DNA from: Flaccisagitta enflata
Taxonomy: Eukaryota; Chaetognatha; Sagittoidea; Aphragmophora
DNA: 64,000 nt
Reading direction: 5' to 3'
Assembly (NCBI GenBank): GCA_965153355.1
Contig: OZ231127.1
Location: 15,748,001 to 15,812,000 of the forward strand
A program made the translations under genes and the position numbers. The notes beneath the pieces were generated by a model, which saw only the letters and a list, made by a program, of their open reading frames with translations, ran no database searches and was not told the origin of the DNA. Positions 23,592 through 33,863 of this stretch are shown piece after piece (positions within the stretch are counted from its first letter, which is position 1; each line of letters opens with the position of its first letter).

Positions 23592-24021
23592 AAGACAAAG
23601 CCGGATACACGGACCAAGATGGTGCAACCGGCATTATTGATTCTTAGACCTATCCCAAAATGTATGCCCCTATCTCGGGCTCTATCAGGCCCATCCCTAG
23701 TATAGTTCAATCTGACCTACTTCTGGTTCTATCAGACCTATTTAAAGCTCCATCAGACCTAACCCTAGATCTGTCAGTCTTATTCCTAGCTCTATCCAAC
23801 CTTTATAAGACTCTTCCCAAAATCTACGCCCTATCCCGAGCTCTAACAGACCTAATCACAGCTGAATATGATAATGAATGAAATGACGATGGTCATGTGT
23901 GCTGAACAAAATGAATTTTCACCTGATTTCCAACATTTGCTGTGATTTTTCACTCAAGTGTGACTGATAGATAGACAGACAGACATTGCCTCTTATAGAA
24001 GTGCGATGGCGCACCTAAAAA
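23592..24021 (+). repeat. Family H copy (AGTGCG/CGCACC stem) just upstream of exon C
   Basis: It starts AAAGCCGGATACACGG and carries about ten CTATCAGACCTATCCC-like units, the reverse complement of the AGGTCTGATAG array at 20063. It ends TATAGAAGTGCG-ATGG-CGCACCTAAAAAG. Its A-run lies 40 bases before the start of exon C. Confidence 0.7.
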
Positions 24022-24061
24022 GAAAAATAATGCAACGTTTTATTTTCCCCTGACGTTCCAG

Positions 24062-24297
24062 CTGGCCAGCGGCGGGAGCAGTACGCAAATCACGCGCTCT
24101 GCTTCCTCCTCTTCGCCCGTGGCAGCAGGCGCAGCCGCGGCAGCAGCAACCGCGCCAACTGCAGGAGGAAGAGGAAATGAAATTGTTCTGGGCAGACCGG
24201 GAGGAGCAGACGCAGCCAAGGCAGGAGGAGGCGCCGGCGCTGGAAGAGGGAGCGGGAATAATGGGCCATCTAGTGGATTGGTCTTGCAGCCTCACAG
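24062..24297 (+). CDS. Exon C of the disordered-protein gene
   Basis: The acceptor TTTTATTTTCCCCTGACGTTCCAG ends at 24061 and the donor CAG|GTGAGG starts at 24298. Read in phase 0 it gives LASGGSSTQITRSASSSSPV, an Ala run, TAPTAGGRGNEIVLGRPGGA, a Gly/Ala stretch, and SGLVLQPH, leaving in phase 2. This looks like a long disordered linker. Local GC content is clearly higher than in the flanking introns. A second frame (WPAAG…, Gln/Glu-rich) is also open and would need exon B in another phase; the Ser/Gly frame is preferred because it fits exons A, B, D and E without stops. Confidence 0.6.
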
Positions 24298-24464
24298 GTG
24301 AGGGAAAATAAAAACAAATGGCCTCTTCTCATTTGAAAGACGGTTTACATGGAACAATCCAGTACGAATGGGCAGGGGGGAAACACACACTCACAAAATG
24401 TTCCAAATGTTCAATGATGCGGGGCGACAAGCGAAAGAACGAGTGAACAGGTGGTAACAGAACA

Positions 24465-24620
24465 GTCCCATGCACGTAACTCAAAACTGTTTTCATTAGC
24501 GATGACGATGTATTGCAAATTGAATAGCTTTCTTTGACAGTCACATGCACGCAACTCAAAACTGGTTTCATTAGCGATGACAATGTTTTGCAAATTGAAT
24601 AGCTTCCTTTGACAGTCCTT
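24465..24620. repeat. Tandem duplication of about 78 bp
   Basis: Two adjacent units share CAACTCAAAACTG, TTTCATTAGCGATGACGATG and TTGCAAATTGAATAGCTT with few differences. Confidence 0.75.
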
Positions 24621-24768
24621 TTGACATCCTTGTTGCTTTGAGCGTACCTTGAACTTAAAATCAACTCAAATTCGTATGAAGTCAAAACTGCCAATTGTTA
24701 AGATAACCTGCCAAATATGTACTGTAGATGACACACTCTTTCTCTAATCATCATTTCTTCCCTTTCAG

Positions 24769-24846
24769 CTCCGGAAGCTTCCACTCATCAACCGGATCCA
24801 CATCACCTTCGCCGAGTGGATATACAGCAGGCAGCAGCAGCCAAAG
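24769..24846 (+). CDS. Exon D of the disordered-protein gene
   Basis: The acceptor CTTCCCTTTCAG (ending 24768) and donor AAG|GTAAGC are strong. Entering in phase 2, the first base completes a Ser codon with exon C. The rest reads SGSFHSSTGSTSPSPSGYTA then GSSSQ, leaving in phase 2, as exon E requires. The exon is 78 nt, a multiple of three, so it could be skipped without a frame change. No domain is seen; the composition continues the Ser-rich tract of exon C. Confidence 0.6.
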
Positions 24847-24849
24847 GTA

Positions 24850-25465
24850 AGCAGTGCTCACCATCGCAGGCAGCAGTAGTACCCATCAAACACCGGCTTG
24901 AGGCTTTAACGATAGTGACTATCGTCTGATATTGTAAGACGGTCCATCGGAAAACTTAGTTACAGTTAAACGAAGCTCAAGAGAAAGTCACTTTCCTCTT
25001 GTTCCACTGTGGCCATATTAGAAATATTGCGCATGGATTTGAATAACTATCAAAAGTAGTAACATAGGAGTAATGTGGTGCTAAGTAGCACACGAATTTA
25101 CATCAAAAGGATCACATTGCTGAGTTGATTTATCGATCACATGATGTCGTCTGATTTAAAGGCGTTTAGATTATTTAATATCCTGCAATCTGCAATCTGC
25201 AATCTTAGCCTACTCTTCTCTAGTGTACGGACTGAACAAAAGTAATAGCAATATGACACGTCTAATCGAGCTCATTCCATTCACACACCTGCAGCTAAAG
25301 AGTGTAGACGCTCACACACATTTATACATCATGATCACGATGAATTCATGGCATTTAACAAATTGCGCAGGACATCTGCCTATGTCTGAATGTCAGTCAG
25401 GATAAGGTAGATTTGTGATTTCAGGAAGGAGCTGTATGACGTCAATGCCGCTGACATTTCTGATA
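24850..25465. other. Intron between exons D and E; no gene recognised
   Basis: Unique-looking DNA with no domain-bearing frame. A short TGCAATC repeat lies near 25183-25206. Confidence 0.45.
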
Positions 25466-25469
25466 TTTT

Positions 25470-25560
25470 TAGATGCGTCCTCGCATCTCTATAAGAGTGT
25501 CTGTCCGTCCGTCTGTCCGTTACCCTTTTTCGAAAATCCATCAATCACCCATTCAATCCC
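25470..25560 (-). repeat. Family H end, AGATGCG-stem subtype
   Basis: TTTTTAGATGCG-TCCT-CGCATCTCTATAAGAG then GTCTGTCCGTCCGTCTGTCC. The stem AGATGCG/CGCATCT differs from AGTCGCG/CGCGACT by paired changes on both sides. Confidence 0.75.
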
Positions 25561-25584
25561 TCCCACATTACTCCCAATCATTTT

Positions 25585-25800
25585 TGGGCAGCGGCCCAAA
25601 GGGGTCGATGACCAATGCTTTCACACATATGGGGAATTTTCTCCTTCTTCTTCTCCTCCTTCTCCTCCTCCTTCTTCTTCTCGGTCCCCCCCCCCTCAAA
25701 ACTCAGTCTTGGGGCCCAAATTACAGTCTCGAGGCCCAAGTCCTAGCCTTGAGACCCAAGTCCTAGCCTTGAGACCCAAATCCCAGCCAAGGGGCTACGC
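25585..25800 (+). repeat. Family G element, left part
   Basis: It starts GGGCAGCGGCCCAAAGGGGTCGATGACC, then CTTTCACACATATGGGG, a CTCCTTCTTCTTCTC tract, and repeats of CTTGAGACCCAAGTCCTAGC. It adjoins the family H end at 25470. Confidence 0.7.
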
Positions 25801-25830
25801 GACTCTAAAAGTATGTAAGAGGGTATAGAT

Positions 25831-26510
25831 GTATAAGAGGGTGTGTCTGTTGGTAGGTCTGTCCGCACTGTTATTTTTTGGATGACATGTAATCAACCCA
25901 TGTAGTGATTCTTCAACAATGTTGCCCTTGGCCAAGCTGCTTTCTACACATGATTATGTTGATTTTTCCTGCTGATAAAGACAGTGATCTCGATGACCAC
26001 TTCAGTAAAGCCATAAAGGTGACAATAATCAGTTGCAAATTCTTGTTGCCTCATGCTAAATAGTGAGCAATTGCAACACACAGCCTTAAAATACCATTGC
26101 AAGTCATTTTGTTACGGACAGCGGCATAACGGCATAACGGTCTCGTCATAGAATCACACAATTTATCTTAATTAAAGGGGGCTTTAGTTGAAAGGTCCCG
26201 AACATTTGACCTAAAAAGGCGAGTCACTGTTAAAGCAGAAGGGGTGTTTCAGCATTACAAAAACCTGAATAATTACTTAGATATTTTGTCTTCTAAAGGC
26301 GGGGTACCTTTAAAGGCGTTGTTATCGAGGCGGGGTTCCGTTTTATTTCCAACTCGTAACTGAGATGTCAACGAGAGTCCTTGAAGTCTCCCCTTCCCAC
26401 GACTTGTCTGACCATAATTTAGAGGTTACAGATAATGGCTAAGCTCGTTTAGGCACTGGCCAATTTTATATAAATGGGGGAATGATGGTCGATGTTCTTC
26501 TTAAATCAGC
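25831..26510. other. No gene recognised
   Basis: Unique-looking intronic DNA with a few short direct repeats (AAAGGCGGGGT near 26295 and 26315). Confidence 0.45.
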
Positions 26511-26512
26511 AT

Positions 26513-26750
<238 letters not shown>

Positions 26751-26919
26751 ACACTGAGATACAGGCATGACAGACATGACAATAAGACAAACAGAGAGAA
26801 AATCTAATCTTGCAAAATTGAAAAATGACACTTGATGTAAATATGCTTCTAACCAGGTAATCTGAGTATTTGATGCTGGATAACTCATTGGGGTCGATAG
26901 CCTGATACTTCATTCTATT

Positions 26920-27065
26920 TTTAGTCGCGGACACGCGACTCTACACCTTGCCGTGTCGGTCGGTAGGTCGGTAGGTCGGTAGGTCGGTCCGTCGGTCCGT
27001 CACATTTTTGAATTCAGCTCCTGCCCAACCGTCCGCGACTGGAGTGCCGTGTATCCGGCCTTGTT
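26920..27065 (-). repeat. Family H element, short copy
   Basis: TTTTTAGTCGCG-GACA-CGCGACTCTACACC, a GTCGGTAGGTCGGTAGG core, CTCCTGCCCAACCGTCCGCG, and GTGTATCCGGCCTTGTT. Confidence 0.85.
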
Positions 27066-27099
27066 CAATGTAGAGGTTGTTGTCTAGTTAAGCTCAGGT

Positions 27100-27430
27100 T
27101 AGTGCGTCGGTGGTTGGGTGATTGTCCTAATGTTGGGTGGTATTGGTATTGGTTGCAGCCTGGTTGGCGAGTGGTCGTGTCGGCGGCTCTTTCTGATAGT
27201 GGTGGGTCGCTAACCGAATAGGTGAGTAGTGTTGATGATGGTTAGTAGATGTTCGTGTTGGCGGGTGAAATGAGGTATGTCCTGTTAGGTGGTGATTTCC
27301 AGCCCACAGCGATAGTGAAATGGTATGGGTAGGTGGTCGAGGGTGGTCGGCGGAGGTAAGTCCTGGTAGGTGGTGATTTTCAGCCCACAATAGGGTGGTG
27401 CTGATGGTGGTTGCAGCCGCTCGCCGAGAA
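27100..27430. repeat. GGTGG-rich imperfect repeats
   Basis: Several copies of GGTGGTGATTTYCAGCCCAC and TAGTGTTGATGATGG-like units. The 123-codon minus-strand frame here (His/Thr/Pro-rich) follows the repeat and lacks a domain. Confidence 0.5.
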
Positions 27431-27547
27431 AGCGGGTGGCCGACGCAAAGACAAAAAATAATTAATGACGCAGAGACAAAGAATCCTTTTACAAGCAAGG
27501 AATCCTTTTCAGTTCTGCCATTTTAACGTGAGAGAGATCAACGCCCG

Positions 27548-27549
<2 letters not shown>

Positions 27550-27634
<85 letters not shown>
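27550..27634. repeat. (GT)n microsatellite
   Basis: About 42 GT units without interruption. Confidence 0.95.
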
Positions 27635-27637
<3 letters not shown>

Positions 27638-27962
27638 TTTACACCCAACATATTTCCCGTTAATTTCTTTTATGGGCGAAAACCAAATTTGGTTCAAAAA
27701 GTTCGTGAAAATAATTATGGTCAATTAAGCTCTAGATAGAGCCTAATCCACAATATTATGTGACAAAATACAGAAATTCCTTTTTAATATTTCATGAAAT
27801 ATTTCATGACTTCATCATTCTGTCGATTTTGCCTTGAAAAGCTTATGTACTTTGCCAATCTGTGTGTGTGATTGCTGCTCTGTGGAGAGCAGGGATAAAG
27901 ATTTGTGTTATAGCGCTAATTGGAAGTTACCTTAATTCCAAGACAATGAAAGTAATGTTGTG

Positions 27963-27965
<3 letters not shown>

Positions 27966-28049
<84 letters not shown>

Positions 28050-28050
28050 C
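27966..28050 (+). repeat. (CT)n microsatellite forming the pyrimidine tract of exon E
   Basis: A CT array of about 80 bp that ends seven bases before the ACACAG acceptor at 28057. Confidence 0.9.
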
Positions 28051-28057
28051 TACACAG

Positions 28058-28321
28058 CGGTATCCACAGCATCACGACTTCGTATCATCCGAGTTATCGG
28101 CCAACATCACCTTCTCAACGTTCTTCCGCCTCTCAAAGGACGTCACCTTCCGCGCGCACGTCACCATCTCAGCGCACATCACCTTCTCAACGGACGTCAC
28201 CTTCTCATCGTCACCGGACTCCTCCTCGCCTCACCTCCTCCTCTTCCTCTCAATACCACTCGCCTTCGGCCACTTCGCCTCGATTCTCTTTGGACAGAGA
28301 ACATCCACCGGGGAATCAATC
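28058..28321 (+). CDS. Exon E: Ser/Arg/Pro hexapeptide-repeat exon
   Basis: The acceptor CTCTCTCTCCTACACAG ends at 28057 and the donor AATC|GTGAGT begins at 28322. Entering in phase 2 from exon D, it gives GIHSITTSYHPSYRPTSPSQ. About six repeats of the form R-(T/S)-S-P-S-(Q/A/H) follow, encoded by an 18-bp DNA repeat, then RHRTPP, a Ser run and FSLDREHPPGNQ. Multiple S-P dipeptides are potential proline-directed phosphorylation sites. The exon is 264 nt (88 codons), symmetric in phase 2. No globular domain is recognised. Confidence 0.6.
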
Positions 28322-28327
28322 GTGAGT

Positions 28328-28490
28328 TTGTTTTTTGTTTTTTGTTTTTTGTTGTTTGATGTTTGATGTTATATGTTTGATGTTTGATGTTTGATGTTTG
28401 ATGTTTGATGTTTGATGTTTGATGTCTGTTGTTTGTCGTTTGTTGTTTGTTTTTTGTTTTTGTATTGTGTGTTTTTTGTTTTTGTATTGT

Positions 28491-28536
<46 letters not shown>

Positions 28537-28617
28537 GTTTTTGGTTTTTGGTTTTTGGTTTGGATTTTGGTTTTTGGTTTTTGGTTATTGTTTTTTGTTT
28601 TTTGTTTTTTTGGTTTT
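28328..28617. repeat. T/G-rich repeats (TGTTTGA)n, T-run, (TTTTTGG)n
   Basis: It begins directly after the exon E donor. About ten units of TTTGATG run from 28355 to 28425, a T-run of about 42 covers 28493-28535, and GGTTTTT units reach 28617. Confidence 0.9.
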
Positions 28618-29019
28618 TCACAAGGTCAGAAGTCCATGTCTGACGGTCAGATCATTCGTCTACCTCGACTACATCTTGTGACACTGATTTTGCTCTGAAT
28701 TGTAATTTTGTTGCTGTAAGCAAATTCTAACTATCTTGTCAACCAATTTAACGATGATTGTGAGTCCAGAAAAAAAAGAGCAAATCTAAAAAAAGGGCCT
28801 AGCTGACGTGCTCAACTATGCATGAAATGACGTAGCTTTGCCAACTCAAACAAGTTACAAATATGATTTTTCTTCCACTAAAGATTATGCGATTCATCAC
28901 CATTTTCTCCAAACGAGAAATTTTTTGCATGAATTATTATATTCAGCCAACAACTGAAGGTAGATTTGCATAAAAAGAAAGAAAAATACAAGATATCATG
29001 ACAGAAGACATTAATTGCT
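28618..29019. other. No gene recognised
   Basis: AT-rich intronic DNA without exon-like features that I trust. Confidence 0.4.
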
Positions 29020-29185
29020 ACGCGAACACAGTCGCCCAGAACTTGACGCCAGTTGACCTGAAATGATCGCCACCAACTTCAGTGGTTACCTGACCCTGAT
29101 GGTGCATAGATTACATTTCTAGAAAAAATGAAATCTGTTTTGGGGCGCTTTTTAAGATATCTAAAAAAATAACACTATTCTACTA

Positions 29186-30616
29186 GGCGAATTGTCATCG
29201 CAAGCACCGGTAGTAGAACTAATACAATCACTTGTAATTTCATTATGGAGATACACAGTGCAAAAGCAGAACAGAAGTTTGCCTAAATTTTCGAATCCAC
29301 TTTGGGAAACATCATCAGAGGCAGAGAAGGGAAGAAAGAGACAGGTATTTATAGGGAAAAGACAGACAATTGAGGATTGGAGAGAGAGGAAAAAGAGAGA
29401 GCTCAATGATGTCCACCCACGAGTACAATTTACACGTGAAGAAGAGGAAAATAAATCCATAGCATTCCTCGACGTCTATCTCACAAGACAAGACGACGGC
29501 ACCATTTCCACCAGAGTCTATCGCAAAAGCTCTAATACCAACATAACCATTAAGCCCCACTCCTGCCAAGACCCACTCACAGCCATAGCTACATTTAAAG
29601 GCGAGTTATGCCGTGCCCACAAGCTCTGCTCCACACCTGAACAAACGCAAAAGGAGATAGACTTTCTTCTCGACCTTTTTGAAGACAATGGTCATGACAG
29701 GGCAAAATTTGCCACCATTGCCTCTGAATACAGACCTCCTACCACGTCCCAACCTAAGAAAAAAGACAGAAACAAATTCACCAACCGTAATAAACGCACT
29801 GAAACAGATGCCATACCAGAAAACCTGTTTGATGTCCTACCTTTCAAAGATGACCATGACACAGATGAAGAGTATAAGCCCTTTGCCTGTATTCCTTTCA
29901 TACCAGGCGGCCTCTCTTATCGGATCAAACGTGCTCTCACCAAGGCAGGTGTCAATACCTGTTTTAAGTCGGGCACTAAACTAGCTAACATTCTTTGCAA
30001 CAAAAACAAAACAAAAACAGAACCTGAGAACAAGAAAGGCATATACAGATATACATGTAAGAAGTGCAATAAAGTATATATTGGCCAAACGGCCCGCTGC
30101 TGCAAAACACGCTGGCAGGAACATGGCCGTGCCATAGAAAAAGGCCAATGGTCCCATAGTGGCATCACTCAACACCACCAACACTGTGAGGAACCATTTG
30201 ACCAGTCCAACTTCGAAGTCATCAAGACTATGGCCGGAAAGAACAAAAAGAAGCTGAACTTTGACCTTAAAGTATGGGAAGCATTTGAAATTAAAAAAGC
30301 CAACTGCGGCCCTGGCAAAGGTCTTAATGAAGATTGGGGTGCCTACTTTAAAACAGACGCTTGGAACCCAGTGTTCAATACTATGGATTGACAGCGATTG
30401 TTGCTAGGGGGGGCAGGGGCCCAGCTCTTATTGAGCTCTCTCTTTTTCCTCTCTCTCCAATCCTCAATTGTCTGTCTTTTCCCTATAAATACCTGTCTCT
30501 TTCTTCCCTTCTCTGCCTCTGATGATGTTTCCCAAAGTGGATTCGAAAATTTAGGCAAACTTCTGTTCTGCTTTTGCACTGTGTATCTCCATAATGAAAT
30601 TACAAGTGATTGTATT
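29186..30616 (+). mobile_element. 5'-truncated Penelope-like retroelement with inverted 187-bp terminal copies
   Basis: The element is bounded by the 12-bp direct repeat ACTATTCTACTA at 29174-29185 and 30617-30628. Near-identical inverted repeats occupy 29221-29407 and 30430-30616, each 187 bp. The left one is preceded by 35 bp with no partner at the other end; short one-sided extensions are, from memory, a feature of Penelope elements. Inverted terminal copies and 5' truncation are also typical of Penelope-like elements. Only the last part of the reverse transcriptase and the endonuclease remain. It inserted into the left arm of a fold-back element in the intron after exon E. Confidence 0.85.
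29408..30391 (+). CDS. Penelope-like polyprotein fragment: RT C-terminus plus GIY-YIG endonuclease
   Basis: The remaining reading frame is about 327 codons and open to the stop at 30391. The open frame extends upstream through the inverted repeat to 29192, but that part is not the true N-terminus. It opens with IAFLDVYLTRQDDGTIST and VYRKSSNTN, the end of the Penelope-type reverse transcriptase. A His/Cys-containing thumb region, a Lys-rich linker, and a region before the endonuclease (PGGLSYRIKRAL) follow. The GIY-YIG nuclease shows GIYRYTCKKCNKVYIGQTAR with a CxxC pair, the downstream R and EHGRAI, a later KVWEAFEIKKA and NPVFN. The RT catalytic palm and its YxDD box are missing, so the fragment cannot retrotranspose by itself. 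Family known, truncation seen. Confidence 0.88.
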   Translation, partial: DVHPRVQFTREEEENKSIAFLDVYLTRQDDGTISTRVYRKSSNTNITIKPHSCQDPLTAIATFKGELCRAHKLCSTPEQTQKEIDFLLDLFEDNGHDRAKFATIASEYRPPTTSQPKKKDRNKFTNRNKRTETDAIPENLFDVLPFKDDHDTDEEYKPFACIPFIPGGLSYRIKRALTKAGVNTCFKSGTKLANILCNKNKTKTEPENKKGIYRYTCKKCNKVYIGQTARCCKTRWQEHGRAIEKGQWSHSGITQHHQHCEEPFDQSNFEVIKTMAGKNKKKLNFDLKVWEAFEIKKANCGPGKGLNEDWGAYFKTDAWNPVFNTMD

Positions 30617-31100
30617 ACTATTCTACTACATTTTTTACCATAACTCTTTGTGATGAATTTTTTTGATAATTCTGACTGCAGATTTCATCTCAAAATAAAG
30701 TTGCCGGTTTGTTTGATATGTCGCACTATATACATTTGCAAAAGAAATAAAAAGTTAAATTTTGCTATTTAACATTGTTTTATATAGTAATATGACCAAA
30801 AAATAAGCTTTTATTTCTTTTGCAAAAGTATATAGTGTGACATATCAAACGAACCGGAAACTATCATCTGAGATCAAATCTGCAGTCAAAATTATCAACA
30901 AAATTTATCACAAAGAGTTATGGTAAAAAATATAGTAAAATAATACTATTTTTTTAGATATCTTAAAAAGCGCCCCAAAACAGATTTCATTTTTTCAAGA
31001 AATGTAATCTATGCACCATCAGGGTCATGAAACCACTGAAGTTGGCGACGATCATTTCAGGTCAACTGGCGTCAAGCTCTGGGCGACTGTGCGAAGCTCC

Positions 31101-31375
31101 TGATTATACAGTATCGTTTAGTCCGTCCGTCCGTCCGTCCATCAGTTCGTCCATCCTTGGGTCCGTGATGATCAAGTTGGAAAGTGGGAAACACGCATTT
31201 CCGCCCCTGACCACCCATCCGTGACTGGTGTCAGCAGTGGATCAGGCCTTTAGTCGAGAACTTATAAGCCACCGTTCGGTCCGTCGGTCCATCGTTCACA
31301 AAGTCCGTCTTGGAGGTTTTCCGCTCCTGCCCACCCATCCGCGACTAAGCAGCCGTGTATCCGGCCTTGTTTCTG
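31101..31375 (-). repeat. Two diverged family H pieces
   Basis: The first has TTTAGTCCGTCCGTCCGTCC and GCCCCTGACCACCCATCC. The second (from about 31251) has TTTAGTCGAGAACTTATAAG, GGTCCGTCGGTCC, CCGTGTATCCGGCCTTGTTT. Hairpins are degraded. Confidence 0.6.
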
Positions 31376-31890
31376 GGCAGCGGCTCCGAAGGAGCCGGTG
31401 ACCTGTGCTTGCACATATGCATATATTTCTTCTTCTTCTCCTCCTACCCCCCCTGCCCCACATGGAGGCCCTAATTCCAGCATCGAGGCTCGTATCCCAG
31501 CCTTGATGCCCAAATCCAAGCCTTGAGGCTCAGATCCCAGCCTTAAAGCTCAAATCCCAGGCTCAAGGTCCAAATCACAGCTTCAATACCCGTATCCTAG
31601 GCCTCAAGGCTCAAATCCCAGGCTTAAGACTCAAATCAAAGCCTTGAAGCCCAAATCCCAGCCTTGAAGCACAAATCCTAGACCCAAGACTCAAATGCAC
31701 AGGTTACATGGTCCTTCAGGGCCTGCTGACCAATATCAAGCACCCATATCCCAGCCTAAACGTTCAAATCACACACTAACTAGAACAGCGTACGTTATTG
31801 GTCCCTTCGGGGCCGCTACCTCTCTCACCATCACACATCCACAGACACTCACATAGGGGCAACCGGAACCGCTGACCATCTAACGCTCTT
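31374..31890 (+). repeat. Family G element, full copy with GGCTCC/GGAGCC stem
   Basis: The left end is GGGCAGCGGCTCC-GAA-GGAGCCGGTGACC. About 15 units of GCTCAAATCCCAGCCTTGA follow (31470-31690). The right part holds GGTCCCTTCGGGGCCGCTACC, CACATAGGGGCAACCGGAACC and GACCATCTAACGCTCTTGCG. The stem change C to T is matched by G to A on the other side. Confidence 0.75.
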
Positions 31891-32050
31891 GCGACTTTTC
31901 TTACTCCTGAACTCACAATGATCTTTAAATTGGTTATCAAGAAAGTTATCATCTTCTTTACCATTACAAAATCAATATCTTATCCCATCGATTTGTTTAT
32001 TCTCTCAACCGTCTTCCCATTTTTCTATGATTTCTATCGTTCTCACCTTC

Positions 32051-32218
<168 letters not shown>

Positions 32219-32238
32219 CAGTGTGTTTTTTGCATCAG

Positions 32239-32283
32239 GCCCTCAAGGAGGTGGACACTCAAACGTCAGTTCCCCTTACGCAG
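32239..32283 (+). CDS. Candidate exon F (45 nt)
   Basis: The acceptor GTGTGTTTTTTGCATCAG and donor CAG|GTACCA bound a 45-nt open stretch. Read in phase 1 it gives PQGGGHSNVSSPYA, in keeping with the Ser/Gly-rich gene, and leaves in phase 1, matching exon G. Exon E ends in phase 2, however, so either an exon whose length leaves remainder 2 is missing between E and F, or another frame is used. The phase 2 reading (SRRWTLKRQFPLR) stops in exon H. The donor +3 C is weak. Confidence 0.4.
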
Positions 32284-32689
32284 GTACCAGTTGACCACTA
32301 TCATCTTTTCTAGTATTGTACATGACAAAGCAGAACTTTGATATGCAAAGCTGTTAATAACGTTGCATTGCCGCACATCATGATATATCGAGACACATCG
32401 ATCAGAGATGTGAAGCAGTCTGAGGAGAAATGTGTAATTGTATGGGTGGCCAGTGAAGTGAGGGATGGGCAATTGAACGAGGCCGCACTCGCGGAAGGGC
32501 AGGGGCAGTTAAGCAAGTGTGCAGGGCAATGCGGGTGGGCGGGCGCTGTAATATTTGTTGGCATTTCAAAAATCTTTTTTTTATTTTGTTGATTTTGCGT
32601 AAAAATTTGGCGTCATCGATGTACTGAAGGACCTTTGTACGGACACGTAGACCGTCTTTTACAATCGCGTAGCACATGACTAGAAACTT

Positions 32690-32870
32690 AAAACGTGGGA
32701 GACAGGTTAGTGAATGAGAAGCAAGCGGCAAGGGAGGCAAGAAAGCAAGAGTCAAGGGAGGCAAGGGAGCCAAGGCGATTAGGGAGACAAGGGTGGTTAG
32801 GGAGGCAAGGGGGGCAAGGGAGGCAAGGGGGGAGGCAAGCAAGAGGCAAGGAAGACAAGGGAGGCATGTG
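32690..32870. repeat. GGGAGGCAAG minisatellite
   Basis: Imperfect ten-base units (GGGAGGCAAG and variants) repeated through about 180 bp. Confidence 0.75.
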
Positions 32871-32984
32871 CGAGTGAAAAGCTTGCGATTAAGGAGGAGG
32901 CGCGAGATGTGTTAACTACTGTGGACTTCTAGAAACAATTATGCCGGACCTTAGTCGCGGTCGGGTGGGCAGTGTGTGTGTCAG

Positions 32985-33108
32985 GGTGCCAAAAACGGGC
33001 AAAACGGGCAAAACAGGCAAAACGGGCAACACGGGCAAAACGGGCAAAACGGGCAAAACGGGCAAAACGGGCAAAACGGACAAAATGGGCAAAACGGGCA
33101 AAACTGGC
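32985..33108. repeat. (GGGCAAAAC)n minisatellite
   Basis: About 13 nine-base units, nearly perfect. The TGKTGK and VLPVLP frames are artefacts. Confidence 0.9.
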
Positions 33109-33397
33109 TTTCAGCTGGTGATCATCTATGCAAAAATCCTGTCACACGAGCCATCGCGCGACCTTCAATTCGATCGGGAACCATCGTTAGGGTTTGGTTA
33201 AGGTTTGTATTAAATTAGCATTTTAATCAATATTTCTGTTATCAAATTATTCCTTTGTCATTGGTATCTGTGAAAACTTAATGGTCACCCTAACGATGGT
33301 TCCCGATCGATTTGAATGTCGCGCGACAGCTCATTCAAATGCATTTAAGCAAAGGAAATAAGTCCTTGCCAAGGGAAAGCCAGTTTTGGCCAATTAC
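33098..33397. mobile_element. 300-bp fold-back element
   Basis: The ends CAAAACTGGCTTTC and GAAAGCCAGTTTTG are inverted. Internally CGCGCGAC…CGATCGGGAACCATCGTTAG pairs with CTAACGATGGTTCCCGATCG…GTCGCGCG near 33290-33330. Non-coding. Confidence 0.7.
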
Positions 33398-33863
33398 GTC
33401 ACTCTGACATGCTTAGTGGGCAGGGGTTGTGAAGGAGGAGGCCAGTCAAACCAAAAAAAAAATAAAAACGCGCTATATCGACAAATGACCGACTAAAATT
33501 TCGCCGTTCTCATACCGAAAATAGAGGAAGAATAGTTTCTTTCTTTTGCCTGGCTCCAAGCTATCTATAAATCGTTAGATTGGTTGTTTAGTTGTCTCTT
33601 GAGCGCCATCTTTGTCGCTTTTTGAGCCGTTTGTATGTGTCTGCTAACAGATCCTCCCATAATTGATAAAAATGAATGAGCCACACATGCGGAATAGATA
33701 TGAAGAGATACAATCTCGCTGCCAGTTGGTCGTGATTTCTACGGTCAGTTGACTAACTGAATTTGTCTTTTTAAACAAATGACTCATACCCTGTTCATCT
33801 TATAAGAAATGTTATCATATTTTGTATACAAAGTGATAGATAAGCCAAGTTAAAAAGCAAAAG

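Larger units (their letters stand above)
29020..31100. mobile_element. Fold-back element carrying a Penelope-like insertion
   Basis: The outer arms match inverted: CACAGTCGCCCAGAACTTGA, TTTTGGGGCGCTTTTTAAGA and others on the left appear reversed at 30950-31095. Without the insertion the left arm continues into ACCATAACTCTTTGTGAT (30637), which pairs with ATCACAAAGAGTTATGGT (about 30909). The centre lies near 30770. The total without the insert is about 0.65 kb, nearly all arm. Confidence 0.8.

Noticed and set aside
22969-23640. Two similar hydrophobic ORFs on opposite strands (22969-23178 and 23443-23640)
   Set aside because: Their similarity is explained by the two arms of one fold-back element.
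28412-28698. Phe/Val-rich ORFs near 28.5 kb
   Set aside because: They come from T/G-rich simple repeats and a T-run.
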